A program made the position numbers and the translations under genes. A DNA stretch of 64,000 bases from Trebonia sp050013875 (lineage in GTDB: Bacteria > Actinomycetota > Actinomycetes > Streptosporangiales > Streptosporangiaceae): positions 21,112-85,111 of the forward strand of contig JBEKEK010000012.1 in assembly GCA_050013875.1 (NCBI GenBank), in the 5' to 3' direction. Under the pieces are notes generated by a model that saw only the letters and a program-made list of their open reading frames with translations, was not told the origin of the DNA and did no database searches. Below are positions 1 to 8,069 of this stretch, piece after piece; within the stretch, counting starts at the first letter, position 1; each line of letters begins with the position of its first letter.

Positions 1-134
1 TCACCCAGGCGGACGGCATCCTGTATGGCGTGGCGACGATGATTCCGCCGCGGTTCCGCAGTCGGTACTGCGGGGCACTGACGAGACCTTGGGTGTGGCG
101 GAACCAGAGAGCACAAGAAAGGCAGGCGGCGGGC

Positions 135-533
135 ATGGCTGACTGGAAAAGGGAGATTGGCGCGATAACGCTCTTCGTCCCCGATCTCGGCGAGGCGCAA
201 AAGTTCTACGCGGACGCGTTCGGCGTGGACGTTCAGCGACTGGACGACGACTCGGCGATGCTCCGGTTCGAGGGCATCTTCGTGTTCCTGGCCCGGTCCT
301 CGGCGGCGGCAGAGCCGTTGCCGGAGGTACTTGAACAGGCCGGGAAGGGCGCCGGGCAGTTCGCGATCATCGTCGATGACGTGGATGCGGTATGCGGTGA
401 GATCGCCGGGCGCGGCGTGCGGTTGCTCGCCGGCCCGGCGGACCGGGAGTGGGGCATGCGGACGGCTACCTTCGCCGACCCGGGCGGCCACATCTGGGAG
501 ATCACCCAGGAGATTCCCTCCGCGGACGGCTGA
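135..533 (+). CDS. VOC/glyoxalase-fold protein
   Basis: Small VOC-superfamily protein of 132 residues, the usual size for a single glyoxalase-fold unit pair. It opens with ITLFVPDLGEAQKFYADAFG, the common first strand-helix of the family, and closes with ATFADPGGHIWEITQ, the usual last strand with a metal-site glutamate. I chose the ATG at 135 because the family fold starts directly after it; the reading frame is open further upstream to 30 but that extension is not domain-like. Members range from glyoxalases to resistance proteins, so the substrate is unknown. It stands alone, convergent with the GH12 gene 21 bp downstream. Confidence 0.75.
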   Translation: MADWKREIGAITLFVPDLGEAQKFYADAFGVDVQRLDDDSAMLRFEGIFVFLARSSAAAEPLPEVLEQAGKGAGQFAIIVDDVDAVCGEIAGRGVRLLAGPADREWGMRTATFADPGGHIWEITQEIPSADG

Positions 534-554
534 TGGTGCCGCTGTCGGCACCGC

Positions 555-1820
555 TCAGTGGACCGTCACATTGAATGCGTCGGCCGTAAGTCCCTGGCCG
601 CTCGTCCATGGTTCGAATCCGGCCTCGACATCGATGAGAGACCATGAATTTTGCATGTAGCCTCTCGACACCGCATAGGCGGCGAGCGGGCCTAGGTCCA
701 TGTTGCTCACCGAGCTCATCGGTGAGTTGGCGACGAACGATACCGTTCCGCCATTGCCCGATCCGCCATACCAGACGGTGAAGCTTATTCCGTCCAGATT
801 CACGGTCGGTCCCGGGCTTCCGGCCGGCTGGACGCCGCCGAAGTGGCTGAGCCAGATCATCATCTCAAGACCGCTGCTGTTGTTGCTCGTGCTGTGGGCG
901 GGGTTGAACCAGATGTCGTATGAGTCGTCCCAGGCGCCGCTGCTGACGGTGGTGGTGCGGTAGGTTGTCGTGACTTTGCCGGGCGTATTGCTCATCGTTG
1001 AAACCGCTACCGGCATACCGCTATTAGCGGTGCAGTCACCCCAATGGCACCCTTTGTAGAGCGAGGGATAGGCTCCCGGCGCACCATCGTGAGAGACGCT
1101 TACCCCGGAGCTGGATATCGTGAAATCGGGGCTCCCGTTGGTGCAGATCTTAAAATCTGCACCGGAATTGTACTCATTCGCCTGCAGGTGGTACGTATCG
1201 CTATCGAGTTGGGTAACGGTGTCGTTCGCCCCGCCATTCTGGTTCGTTGTGCAGTTCGCCAGTCCCGTGGGCGGCGCGGGGGGCGGGGGAGCTGACCTAA
1301 CGGGCACCGGGACCGGCGAAGTAGTCGGCGCCGGGCTAGACGATGACAACGGGCCGGGCAATGATCTCGGCGAGGAAGTCGACGAGGGCGCGGGGGGTGC
1401 GCTTGGCACGCGGCTCGGCAGCGGATTCGGCGACGGGACGGACGACCTGGCCGATGAAGACGTGCTGGGCAGCGGGCTCGGTGATGCCGCCGGGCCCGAC
1501 TGCGCGACCCAATGCACCTGGACCGAATTGGCCGGGCACTTGGCGAGGCTCGTCGATATGCCGGTGATCTTCCCCGAGCCCAGGCAGGCGTAGACGATCA
1601 CGGTCCGGTCGGCCGCGTCGGGGACGGCACGGGCGAAGCTGTCCACCATGGCGGATGTCACCCACGCACTGTCCAGCGTCGCCGCCTGCGGGGCGCTCCC
1701 GGCCAGCGCGACCCCGCCGACTGTCGCGCCCGCCAGCAAGCCCAGCACTCCGGCGGCAGCCAGGGAAACGCGTCTTCGGGACTTCCTGCGAGCATTGCGG
1801 GGCTTCCTGTGCGAAGCCAT
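555..1820 (-). CDS. secreted GH12 endoglucanase-type glycoside hydrolase
   Basis: Secreted protein of 421 residues. Residues 1-41 form an Arg/Lys-rich signal peptide with a hydrophobic core. Residues 50-108 are a small two-cysteine module (YACLG...CPAN..VHW) of a type seen in actinobacterial exported proteins. Residues 109-185 are a Pro/Ser linker, and 188-421 form a GH12 catalytic domain. GH12 signatures are visible: YDIWFN near 301, LEMMIW with the expected nucleophile E319, and GFEPWTSGQGL with the expected acid/base E403. GH12 enzymes cut beta-1,4-glucan or xyloglucan. The start is set by GAGGAGGGCAC before the ATG. A second GH12-like gene lies at 46073. Exact substrate is inferred from the family. 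Confidence 0.85.
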   Translation of the reverse strand: MASHRKPRNARRKSRRRVSLAAAGVLGLLAGATVGGVALAGSAPQAATLDSAWVTSAMVDSFARAVPDAADRTVIVYACLGSGKITGISTSLAKCPANSVQVHWVAQSGPAASPSPLPSTSSSARSSVPSPNPLPSRVPSAPPAPSSTSSPRSLPGPLSSSSPAPTTSPVPVPVRSAPPPPAPPTGLANCTTNQNGGANDTVTQLDSDTYHLQANEYNSGADFKICTNGSPDFTISSSGVSVSHDGAPGAYPSLYKGCHWGDCTANSGMPVAVSTMSNTPGKVTTTYRTTTVSSGAWDDSYDIWFNPAHSTSNNSSGLEMMIWLSHFGGVQPAGSPGPTVNLDGISFTVWYGGSGNGGTVSFVANSPMSSVSNMDLGPLAAYAVSRGYMQNSWSLIDVEAGFEPWTSGQGLTADAFNVTVH

Positions 1821-2081
1821 GTGCCCTCCTCGTCGCTCCCGGCAACTGCGGCATGCACGCGCGACGCCATCAGGAGACCGAATCGTTATTACATGGTGAT
1901 ACGAGCGGCACGCGGCTGACGTTCAAACCGGCCGCGTCTAGTCCTAAAGATGGCCCGATGCAACTACCGAGCATGGCCCAGTCGCGTCAGCAACATTGCG
2001 ATTTTCTAGTCACTTTGGACTGACGCGGGCCAGGGGTTTCCACGGGCGCAATCGCTGCCCTCGCGTGCGATCGTCGAGTGC

Positions 2082-3059
2082 GTGACGCAGCCAACCAGCT
2101 TGATCCCGCCGACAGCATGGACGATCGTCATGGCGGCCGGTGTCATCTCGATCGACCTGACCTACGACCATCAGCCAACTCTCTCGGCCATCCTGCTCTG
2201 GTTCGCCGCGACTGCCTGGGTGTTCCTGGTCGTGGTGCTGGCCGCGCCGCTGGTTTACCAGCACGGCCGGTTCGCCCGGGAGGCTCGCTCGCCCGCGTTG
2301 CTCACCAGCGTGGCGGCCACGGCCGTGCTCGGGATCCGGCTCGCCATGCAGGACTATCGCGTGCCCGCGGCCGCGCTGCTCGCGCTGGCGGTAATCGGCT
2401 GGGTAGTTTTCCTGGTGCCGGTCCTTGAGCACTGGAAAACCCCCACGACCGGGATCTCATTCGTCCTCGGCGTGGCCACCACTGGCGTGGCCCTGCTCGG
2501 TGCCACTCTGGCCGTCAACTACCACGCAGCCTGGCTACTGAGCGGTGCTGGCGTCTTCCTGCTGCTCGCGCTGGCCTTCTACGTCTTCACCGTCGCCCGG
2601 TTCGACCCGCGCCAGCTGACCAGCGGAGGCGGCGACCACTGGATCGCCGGCGGCGCACTGGCCATAGCCACCCTCACCGCCAGCATCATCACCGAGGCAG
2701 CGGGAAAGCTGGGGCAGTTCAGCGGTCAGCATCAAGTTCTGGCCGACGGCTCCCTGGCGCTCTGGTGCCTGGGAACCGCGTGGCTCCCGGTCCTCATCGG
2801 CTGCGAGGTTGCCAGGCCCAGGCTGCACTACGACGTACGCCGCTGGGCCACCGTCTTCCCGCTCGGCATGTACGCCGCCTGCAGCTACACCGTCGGCCAG
2901 GTCACCGGCATCACCGGGATCGCCCGTTTCGGCCAGGTGTGGACGTGGGTCGCATTCGCCGCCTTCCTGGTCGTCCTGGCCGGGCTGGTCCGCCGCGTCC
3001 ACCAGGCCAAGCAGTTGCCGGGCGTACGTCTTCGCCTTCACGCGGGTGCCTTACGTTGA
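2082..3059 (+). CDS. TDT/SLAC1-family membrane transporter (TehA-like)
   Basis: Integral membrane protein of 325 residues with about ten hydrophobic segments, the length and layout of the tellurite-resistance/dicarboxylate transporter (TDT, SLAC1/TehA) family. The stretch VFPLGMYAACSYTVGQVTG (about residues 268-286) resembles the family's conserved C-terminal helices. Members export or channel anions such as malate, sulfite or tellurite-related species; the substrate cannot be read here. The start codon is GTG. The SnoaL-like gene follows 83 bp downstream on the same strand. Another multi-helix transporter family is possible but less likely. Confidence 0.7.
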   Translation: MTQPTSLIPPTAWTIVMAAGVISIDLTYDHQPTLSAILLWFAATAWVFLVVVLAAPLVYQHGRFAREARSPALLTSVAATAVLGIRLAMQDYRVPAAALLALAVIGWVVFLVPVLEHWKTPTTGISFVLGVATTGVALLGATLAVNYHAAWLLSGAGVFLLLALAFYVFTVARFDPRQLTSGGGDHWIAGGALAIATLTASIITEAAGKLGQFSGQHQVLADGSLALWCLGTAWLPVLIGCEVARPRLHYDVRRWATVFPLGMYAACSYTVGQVTGITGIARFGQVWTWVAFAAFLVVLAGLVRRVHQAKQLPGVRLRLHAGALR

Positions 3060-3142
3060 GAGGCCTGGCGCTCCGGGAAGAAGCATCGAGGCACCCCCGG
3101 TCCCCGGGGAATGCCTCTCCCGCCTGCAGAAGGGACAACACG

Positions 3143-3544
3143 ATGTCAGATACCCAGATCAGGTCCGCGATCGAGGGACACTGGCAGGCATCGGAAAGCG
3201 GGGATACCGAGACCGAGCACGCCATCTACGCCGCCGACGCGGTCCTCGACTATCCCCAGTCCGGCGAGCGGTTCCGGACTCGCGCGACGATTGCGGCCCA
3301 ACGTGGCGGCCACCCGGCCAGCCGCCACTTCACCGTCCTGCGGATCAGCGGCGGCGGAAATCTGTGGGTAAGCGAGTGCATCATCACCTACGACGGGGCG
3401 CCGACCTACTCGGTGAGCATCATGGAGTTCGCCGACGAGCATGTGGTGCATGAGACGCAGTACTTCGCGGACCCGTTCAATTCGCCTGCCTGGCGGGCGA
3501 ACCTCGCGGAGCCGATGCCGGGCAGGACCATTTCCAGGGCCTGA
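3143..3544 (+). CDS. SnoaL/NTF2-like protein
   Basis: A 133-residue NTF2-fold (SnoaL-like) protein: an N-terminal helix (MSDTQIRSAIEGHWQASESGD), then DAVLDYPQSGERFR and the beta-sheet HFTVLRISGGGNLW and HETQYFADPF. The fold binds small hydrophobic ligands and may be catalytic or accessory; no function can be assigned. The ATG at 3143 is preceded by AGAAGGGA at a good distance, and this start removes an unrelated upstream extension that overlaps the transporter gene. Its TGA abuts the stop codon of the convergent membrane-USP gene with no gap. Confidence 0.75.
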   Translation: MSDTQIRSAIEGHWQASESGDTETEHAIYAADAVLDYPQSGERFRTRATIAAQRGGHPASRHFTVLRISGGGNLWVSECIITYDGAPTYSVSIMEFADEHVVHETQYFADPFNSPAWRANLAEPMPGRTISRA

Positions 3545-5062
3545 TCAGGTGATGGTGAGTACCGGATAAGGCGACTCGTGCAGCAGGTGGACCGGGACCG
3601 AGCCGATGACGCGATGCGGAACATGGTGAGAGCGGCCGGTCACGATGATGGGCGTGCTGGCGGGCTCGGCGGCGGCGCAAGCCCCGGCTGCGTCGATAAT
3701 CGCGTCCGCGGCCGATTCCCGGCGGCGCTCGAACGTGTACGGCGTGGCCGCCGCGGCGGCGATCTCCGCAGCCGCGGCGGCCACGCTGGCGGCCTTCTCG
3801 TCGCGGGCCTCGTCCATCTCCGCGCGGCCGAATCCGGCCAGGTCGCTGTCGATGAGTTCGTGGTCGGCGTAGATGACGTGCAGCGTGCCGGGACGGGACT
3901 TGAGCAGGTCCGCGGCCCAGGTGAGCGCCCGCCGGGCAGGCTCGGAGCCATCAAAGCCGACGATCAAGTTGACGGACCCGGCCGGACCTGCTCCGGGAAG
4001 GGCCGGCGCGGTAGCGTCGGCCGCCAGGGCAGGCGCCGGCTCGGCCAGGACAACCGACGGTGGGACGGACTCGGTCACTGCCGGGGCCGGGCGCCGGAGC
4101 GCCGTGACCAGGAACAGGCCGACCAGGCCGGCCAGCGCCCACGCCGCCAGGGTCCAGAGGTACGGACCGGTGGCGTGGCCGCCGAAGTACACGACGTTGC
4201 GGATCGTGCTGGCCGCTATTCCGAGCGGCAGGGCATGGCCTAGGGCGCGCATGAAGCCGGGCGTGAAGCTGGCCAGGTTGGCCGGCCCACCGCTGGCGGG
4301 GATCCCGCACACGATGAACACCAAGACGGCCAGCGCGACCAGGGGCGGCCGGATCCGCGCCAGGGCAGCCGTGGGGGCTGCCACCGCCAGCGAGAAGAGC
4401 GCGATGATGCCGGCCAGGGCCGCGTAGTTGCCAAGGCCGGCGATCCCGTCCGCGATCGCCGCCGCGACCAGCCCGCTGGCGACGGCCGCGGCCACCGGCG
4501 TGGCGATGGCCCAAGCGCGCCGGGCACGGCGGAATGCCAGGGCCGAGGCCGAGCCCGCTGCCAGGCTGGGGATCAGCACGCTAAGGACGACGAACCAGGA
4601 CGACAGTGCCTGGGAGTCGCTGGCCCGCGGCGGGACGACGTCCGACACGACCAGGGGCCGTCCGGAGTGCGCCGCCACGGCGCTGAAGGCCCCGTTGAGT
4701 GCCTGTTCAGGGCCTGTGCCGCCGGCCTGCGTGACCAGCAGGCGGAGGTTCGGGCCGGTGGCGACCAGCGCGCCATCGATCTCACGCTGTGCGATCGCGG
4801 TCGTTGCGCTGGCCGCGCTTGGGTAGCTGCTGAAGCTGAAAGCGCCCGGGGCGGCGCTGCCGAGGGCGTGCTCGACCCGCTGCGCTACCGCGGCGGAACC
4901 GACGATGCCGACCGGAAGATCGTGCGGTGCCGGCTTGTGGAAAGCGCTGAGGGTCAGCGCGACGAAGATCGCCACGAAGGCCGCACTGGCCACGATGAAG
5001 CCCGCGATCGCACGGTACTGGGCAGGAAACCTTCGGCCATGACCTGCGTGCCTTGCCGCCAC
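3545..5062 (-). CDS. membrane protein (YhgE/DUF3533-like) fused to a universal stress protein domain
   Basis: About 505 residues. One N-terminal helix (FIVASAAFVAIFVALTL) is followed by an extracytoplasmic region of about 130 residues (HDLPVGIVG...GGTGPEQALNGAFSAV) of the kind seen in YhgE/Pip, DUF3533 and ABC-2 permeases. Then come about five or six helices, and from about residue 365 a universal stress protein domain (NLIVGFDGSEPARRALTWAADLL ... VTGRSHHVPHRVIGSVPVHLLHESPYPVLTIT). The terminal G-S-V-hydrophobic segment is the USP signature. I set the start at GTG 5062, six bases after AAGGGAGG; the longer ATG start at 5104 would lie inside the TetR-type operator. Divergent from the TetR gene and probably repressed by it. 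Fusing a soluble USP to such a permease is unusual. Confidence 0.7.
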   Translation of the reverse strand: MAARHAGHGRRFPAQYRAIAGFIVASAAFVAIFVALTLSAFHKPAPHDLPVGIVGSAAVAQRVEHALGSAAPGAFSFSSYPSAASATTAIAQREIDGALVATGPNLRLLVTQAGGTGPEQALNGAFSAVAAHSGRPLVVSDVVPPRASDSQALSSWFVVLSVLIPSLAAGSASALAFRRARRAWAIATPVAAAVASGLVAAAIADGIAGLGNYAALAGIIALFSLAVAAPTAALARIRPPLVALAVLVFIVCGIPASGGPANLASFTPGFMRALGHALPLGIAASTIRNVVYFGGHATGPYLWTLAAWALAGLVGLFLVTALRRPAPAVTESVPPSVVLAEPAPALAADATAPALPGAGPAGSVNLIVGFDGSEPARRALTWAADLLKSRPGTLHVIYADHELIDSDLAGFGRAEMDEARDEKAASVAAAAAEIAAAAATPYTFERRRESAADAIIDAAGACAAAEPASTPIIVTGRSHHVPHRVIGSVPVHLLHESPYPVLTIT

Positions 5063-5080
5063 GTGCGGCCTCCCTTGAAA

Positions 5081-5155
5081 TGCCAACGGTTGTTGGCACA
5101 ACATTAGGCATCGTTCGGATGAATGTCAACAAGTGTTGGCCAACACCCGTTGTCA
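5081..5155. promoter_or_regulatory. three copies of a TetR-type operator between divergent genes
   Basis: Three inverted repeats fit TGCCAAC-N4-GTTGGCA. Copy 1 (5081-5098) has perfect 7-bp arms. Copies 2 (5124-5141, arms TGTCAAC/GTTGGCC) and 3 (5138-5155, arms GGCCAAC/GTTGTCA) overlap by 4 bp and create the perfect 14-bp palindrome GTGTTGGCCAACAC at 5133-5146. They lie between the starts of the membrane-USP gene and the TetR gene, as expected for joint repression by that TetR. The repeats are seen directly; binding is inferred. Confidence 0.7.
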
Positions 5156-5177
5156 AGGGATAGAGTGGGGAATTGTG

Positions 5178-5813
5178 ATGGACATCAGCGGTGCGGCGGT
5201 GCCGGCCGCAAGCCAGCCCGGGCCGGTGCCGGGCAGCGGCGGCCCGCGGTCGGAACGTACCCGCCGGGCCATCCTTGACGCCGCCCGCGCGATATTCGCA
5301 GCGCGGGGGTATGAGGGGACCACCATCCGCGCCGTCGGCGCGCGGGCCGACGTCGACGCGTCGATGGTTATGCGCTATTTCCAGTCCAAGGCAGGGTTGT
5401 TCGCAGCTGCCGTCACCCTCGATCTGGAGGTCCCCGACCTGCGCTCGGTGCCGCCCAGCGGTCGCGGCGAGTTGCTTGTCCGCCATTTCATCGGCCGCTG
5501 GGAGAATCCCCCGCGCGATGACGAGATGATCGCCCTGATACGGACCGCCGCCACCAGCGAGACCGTCGCCGGGCAACTCCAGGAGGTATTCGGCCAGCTG
5601 GTCACCAAGCCGCTCGCCGACCTGGGCGATGCGCAGGCGGCCGAGCGCGGCACCTTCATCGCGGCGCAGTTGCTCGGCGTGGCCCTGTGCCGGTACATCC
5701 TGCTCCTTGAGCCACTGGCCTCGTTGCCATCGGAAGACGTGGTGGCCGCCGTCGCCCCATCGGTGCAGCGTTACCTGACCTTGGCCACACCGGGGCACCT
5801 GCGGCCCGAGTAG
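5178..5813 (+). CDS. TetR-family transcriptional regulator
   Basis: A 211-residue TetR regulator. After a low-complexity N-terminus, the DNA-binding domain runs from about residue 24: RTRRAILDAARAIFAARGYEGTTIRAVGARADVDASMVMRYFQSKAGLFAAAV, a full TetR_N helix-turn-helix. The C-terminal half (ENPPRDDEMIALIRTAATSETVAGQLQEVF...) resembles the TetR_C domain common in actinobacterial efflux regulators. I prefer ATG 5178 (GTGGGG upstream); GTG 5175 is adjacent. It diverges from the membrane-USP gene, with three matching operators in between, so it probably represses both genes. The inducer is unknown. Confidence 0.88.
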   Translation: MDISGAAVPAASQPGPVPGSGGPRSERTRRAILDAARAIFAARGYEGTTIRAVGARADVDASMVMRYFQSKAGLFAAAVTLDLEVPDLRSVPPSGRGELLVRHFIGRWENPPRDDEMIALIRTAATSETVAGQLQEVFGQLVTKPLADLGDAQAAERGTFIAAQLLGVALCRYILLLEPLASLPSEDVVAAVAPSVQRYLTLATPGHLRPE

Positions 5814-5898
5814 GGCTGCGCGACTTGCCGCGCCCGCCCGTCAACGCAGTCGGCGGCGTGGCACGCGCCTTTTCGGCCACCGCCGCCGACCCCGTACC

Positions 5899-5904
5899 TA
5901 CTAT
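5899..5904 (+). promoter_or_regulatory. -10 element of a leaderless promoter
   Basis: TACTAT is followed by exactly six bases and then the ATG at 5911, with no Shine-Dalgarno sequence. TANNNT six or seven bases before the start codon is the usual layout of leaderless actinobacterial genes. Confidence 0.45.
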
Positions 5905-5910
5905 CGGGAC

Positions 5911-6315
5911 ATGACGATCAGTGATGAGAAGTACGTCGCGTCCACGACCTACCGCAAGTCGGGTGCGGCGGTGCCGACGCCGACCTGGATCGTCCCGCTG
6001 GACGGGGCCCGCGTCGGCTTCTGGACATCATCGGCGTCCGGGAAATACAAACGCCTGCGCAATAGCCCGCGGATCACGCTGCAGCCGTCTGATAGCCGTG
6101 GCCGGGTTAAAGCCGGATCGCGGCCAGTGGAGGGGACAGCCGAGCTGGTATCGTCCGGCGCCGAATTCGACGCGATTCAGCACGGGATCCGCGCCAAGTA
6201 CGGCGCCATGGTGCCCGTGAGCAGGTTCTTCAACACTCTTGGCCATCTCGGCAAGGGAAAGACCCCTTATGGCGATGTCGGCGTGGTGATCACCGTCAGC
6301 GATCCGGCCTATTAG
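5911..6315 (+). CDS. PPOX-class F420-dependent oxidoreductase
   Basis: A 134-residue single-domain split-barrel protein. The order YRKSGAAVPTPTWIVPLDGARVGFWTS, then SGKYKRLRNSPRITLQPSDSRGRV and GTAELV, matches the actinobacterial PPOX-type F420-binding proteins (Rv2061c-like). The K-R-L-R-N-S-P segment is the usual cofactor-phosphate-binding region. These proteins use F420 to reduce small organic substrates; the physiological substrate is unknown. The gene has no ribosome binding site and is probably leaderless. Confidence 0.8.
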   Translation: MTISDEKYVASTTYRKSGAAVPTPTWIVPLDGARVGFWTSSASGKYKRLRNSPRITLQPSDSRGRVKAGSRPVEGTAELVSSGAEFDAIQHGIRAKYGAMVPVSRFFNTLGHLGKGKTPYGDVGVVITVSDPAY

Positions 6316-6361
6316 CGGGCAGGTCCAGCCGCGGGCCCTGGTTGTCGGCTCACTCACAGCA

Positions 6362-6419
6362 CTCACTCTACCGTTGTTGAGCGAATTGTGTACAGTTGGC
6401 TCAACAAGTGATGAGTGAG
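6362..6419. promoter_or_regulatory. nested inverted repeat before the amidohydrolase
   Basis: An inner pair TTGTTGAGC (6374-6382) and GCTCAACAA (6399-6407) has perfect 9-bp arms around 16 bases. An outer pair CTCACTC (6362-6368) and GAGTGAG (6413-6419) brackets it. The element lies 29 bp before the amidohydrolase ATG. It looks like an operator for a dimeric regulator; no dedicated regulator gene sits next to it. Confidence 0.5.
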
Positions 6420-6447
6420 GTCGGCCGATGGCCCGGAGGGCATCAAC

Positions 6448-7449
6448 ATGAAGATCATCGCGATCGAAGAGCACTGGAACAGCGTCAGCATCCGCGACGC
6501 GCTCGACCGCCTGCGGGGACCCGCACGAGACGAAAGCGTCGCCTTCAACACCATGGCCGACAACCGGGCCCGGCTCGAGGACATCGGCCACGGCCGCATC
6601 GAGACGATGGACGCCGCCGGGATCGACGTCTCGATCTTGTCGGTCGTCACGCCCGCCACCCAGGCACTCCCCGCCCGGGAGGCCATTCCGCTCGCCCGGG
6701 AGGCGAACGACGAGGCCGCGGACGCCATCCGCGCGCACCCGGACCGCCTCCGCGCGTTCGCGACCCTGCCGGCCGGCGACCCGCAGGCCGCCGCCGCGGA
6801 ACTGCAGCGGTGCGCCACGCAGCTTGGCCACGTCGGCGCGATGGTCTTCGGGCGGGCGGGCGACCGCACGCTGGACGATCCCGCCTACGACGACCTGTTC
6901 GCCACCGCGGCCCGCTTGCACCAGCCGATCTTCATCCACCCGCAGATCCCGTCGAACGAGCTGCGCGATGCCGCCTACCGGGGCTTTGACCCGCTGACCG
7001 ACCTTGGCCTGGCGACCTTCGGCTGGGGCTGGCACCTGGACGCGGGCCTGTCCGCGCTGCGGCTGATCCTGCGCGGCACGTTCGACCGGCACCCCGATCT
7101 TCAGCTCGTGCTCGGCCACTGGGGCGAGATGCTGCTGTTCTGGATGGACCGGGCCGACAGCCTGTCCAGGATCGCGCACCTCGAGCGTCGGGTGTCGGAC
7201 TACATCACCACCAACATCCACATCACCAGCAGCGGAATGCTGCAGGAGCGCCTGCTGCGCCACACCCTCGACTTCACCAGCGGCGACCGGGTGCTGTTCT
7301 CCACCGACTACCCGTTCCACCAGCCCGACGCGGCCGAGGTCGGGCAGTTCTTCGACGCCATCCCCGACCCCGCCGCCCGCTCCAAGATCGCCTCAGGCAA
7401 CGCGGAGGCTCTGTTCCGGCTGGCCGGCCCTGACGCTGCCGGTCGTTGA
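6448..7449 (+). CDS. amidohydrolase-2 family metal-dependent hydrolase/decarboxylase
   Basis: A 333-residue TIM-barrel protein of the amidohydrolase-2 (ACMSD/gamma-resorcylate decarboxylase) family. Visible motifs are MKIIAIEEHW at the N-terminus (metal-site region), HQPIFIHPQIP with the barrel histidine, LVLGHWGE, and VLFSTDYPFHQPD with the catalytic aspartate. The family catalyses non-oxidative decarboxylation or hydrolysis of aromatic acids. The start is ATG 6448, behind CCGGAGGG; an earlier in-frame codon at 6415 has no such site. The gene is monocistronic with a palindromic element upstream. Confidence 0.83.
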   Translation: MKIIAIEEHWNSVSIRDALDRLRGPARDESVAFNTMADNRARLEDIGHGRIETMDAAGIDVSILSVVTPATQALPAREAIPLAREANDEAADAIRAHPDRLRAFATLPAGDPQAAAAELQRCATQLGHVGAMVFGRAGDRTLDDPAYDDLFATAARLHQPIFIHPQIPSNELRDAAYRGFDPLTDLGLATFGWGWHLDAGLSALRLILRGTFDRHPDLQLVLGHWGEMLLFWMDRADSLSRIAHLERRVSDYITTNIHITSSGMLQERLLRHTLDFTSGDRVLFSTDYPFHQPDAAEVGQFFDAIPDPAARSKIASGNAEALFRLAGPDAAGR

Positions 7450-7577
7450 TCGCGGACTGCGGGCGCCCGTGATGCATTCAGCGCCGCAGGCCTGTATACG
7501 GTCTACTGACGCTTACCAACACAATAACGCCGGGCCAATGCCTTCAGAAAAGGCAGTCACGGGGTGACAATGCGAGC

Positions 7578-8069
7578 ATGCCCGAGGTTTCGCTCTACGT
7601 GGCCGCGATCACGGCGGCCGCTGCAGTTCTAGGCGCTGCCGTCTCGCCGGTAAGTGCCGCATACCAGAACTCCAGGCAGGCCGTGCGAAATCGGGCGGAG
7701 CGACGCGACGCGGCCGTTCGGCAAGCTTGCGTGGGCCTACTTCGAGCCGCACGCGACTTGCGGGTTCAGGCGGCGAACACCGCCGCGTATCATGGTCCCG
7801 AAATGGGTTCGCGCCTCGAGCGGATACGCCAGCTTGGTGCGGACGCCGCATTGCATGCCGATGAGGTGGCGCTGCTCGTACCGGTCGGCATCGCCGATTC
7901 GGCGGCGCTGCTGGCCGCGGCGGCCAGCAGACTGGCAACATCAACGCAGGCGAATGTCAAAAGTGCGCTTGCCGCGTCTATCCGGGATCCTGATTTCACC
8001 GAACTCGACCGCTGTATCGCTGGTTTCAGCGCCCGAGTAGTGGACTACGTCAGGAATGCCGAAAGCTAG
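7578..8069 (+). CDS. hypothetical protein with N-terminal membrane segment
   Basis: A 163-residue protein of unknown function. Residues 5-28 (SLYVAAITAAAAVLGAAVSPVSAA) form one hydrophobic segment, followed by an Arg-rich, probably helical cytoplasmic part (NSRQAVRNRAERRDAAVRQACVGLLRAARDLRVQAANTAAY). The layout resembles small single-pass actinobacterial proteins often found beside STAND NTPase genes. Its TAG shares the bases CTAG with the stop codon of the convergent nSTAND1 gene, a 3-bp overlap. I do not recognise a named family. Confidence 0.6.
   Translation: MPEVSLYVAAITAAAAVLGAAVSPVSAAYQNSRQAVRNRAERRDAAVRQACVGLLRAARDLRVQAANTAAYHGPEMGSRLERIRQLGADAALHADEVALLVPVGIADSAALLAAAASRLATSTQANVKSALAASIRDPDFTELDRCIAGFSARVVDYVRNAES

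Noticed and set aside
1..134. End of an upstream gene at the window edge
   Set aside because: No frame can be tied to a family from 134 bases.
6028..7320. Minus-strand 430-codon frame opposite the amidohydrolase
   Set aside because: Antisense shadow; the + frame has all family motifs.
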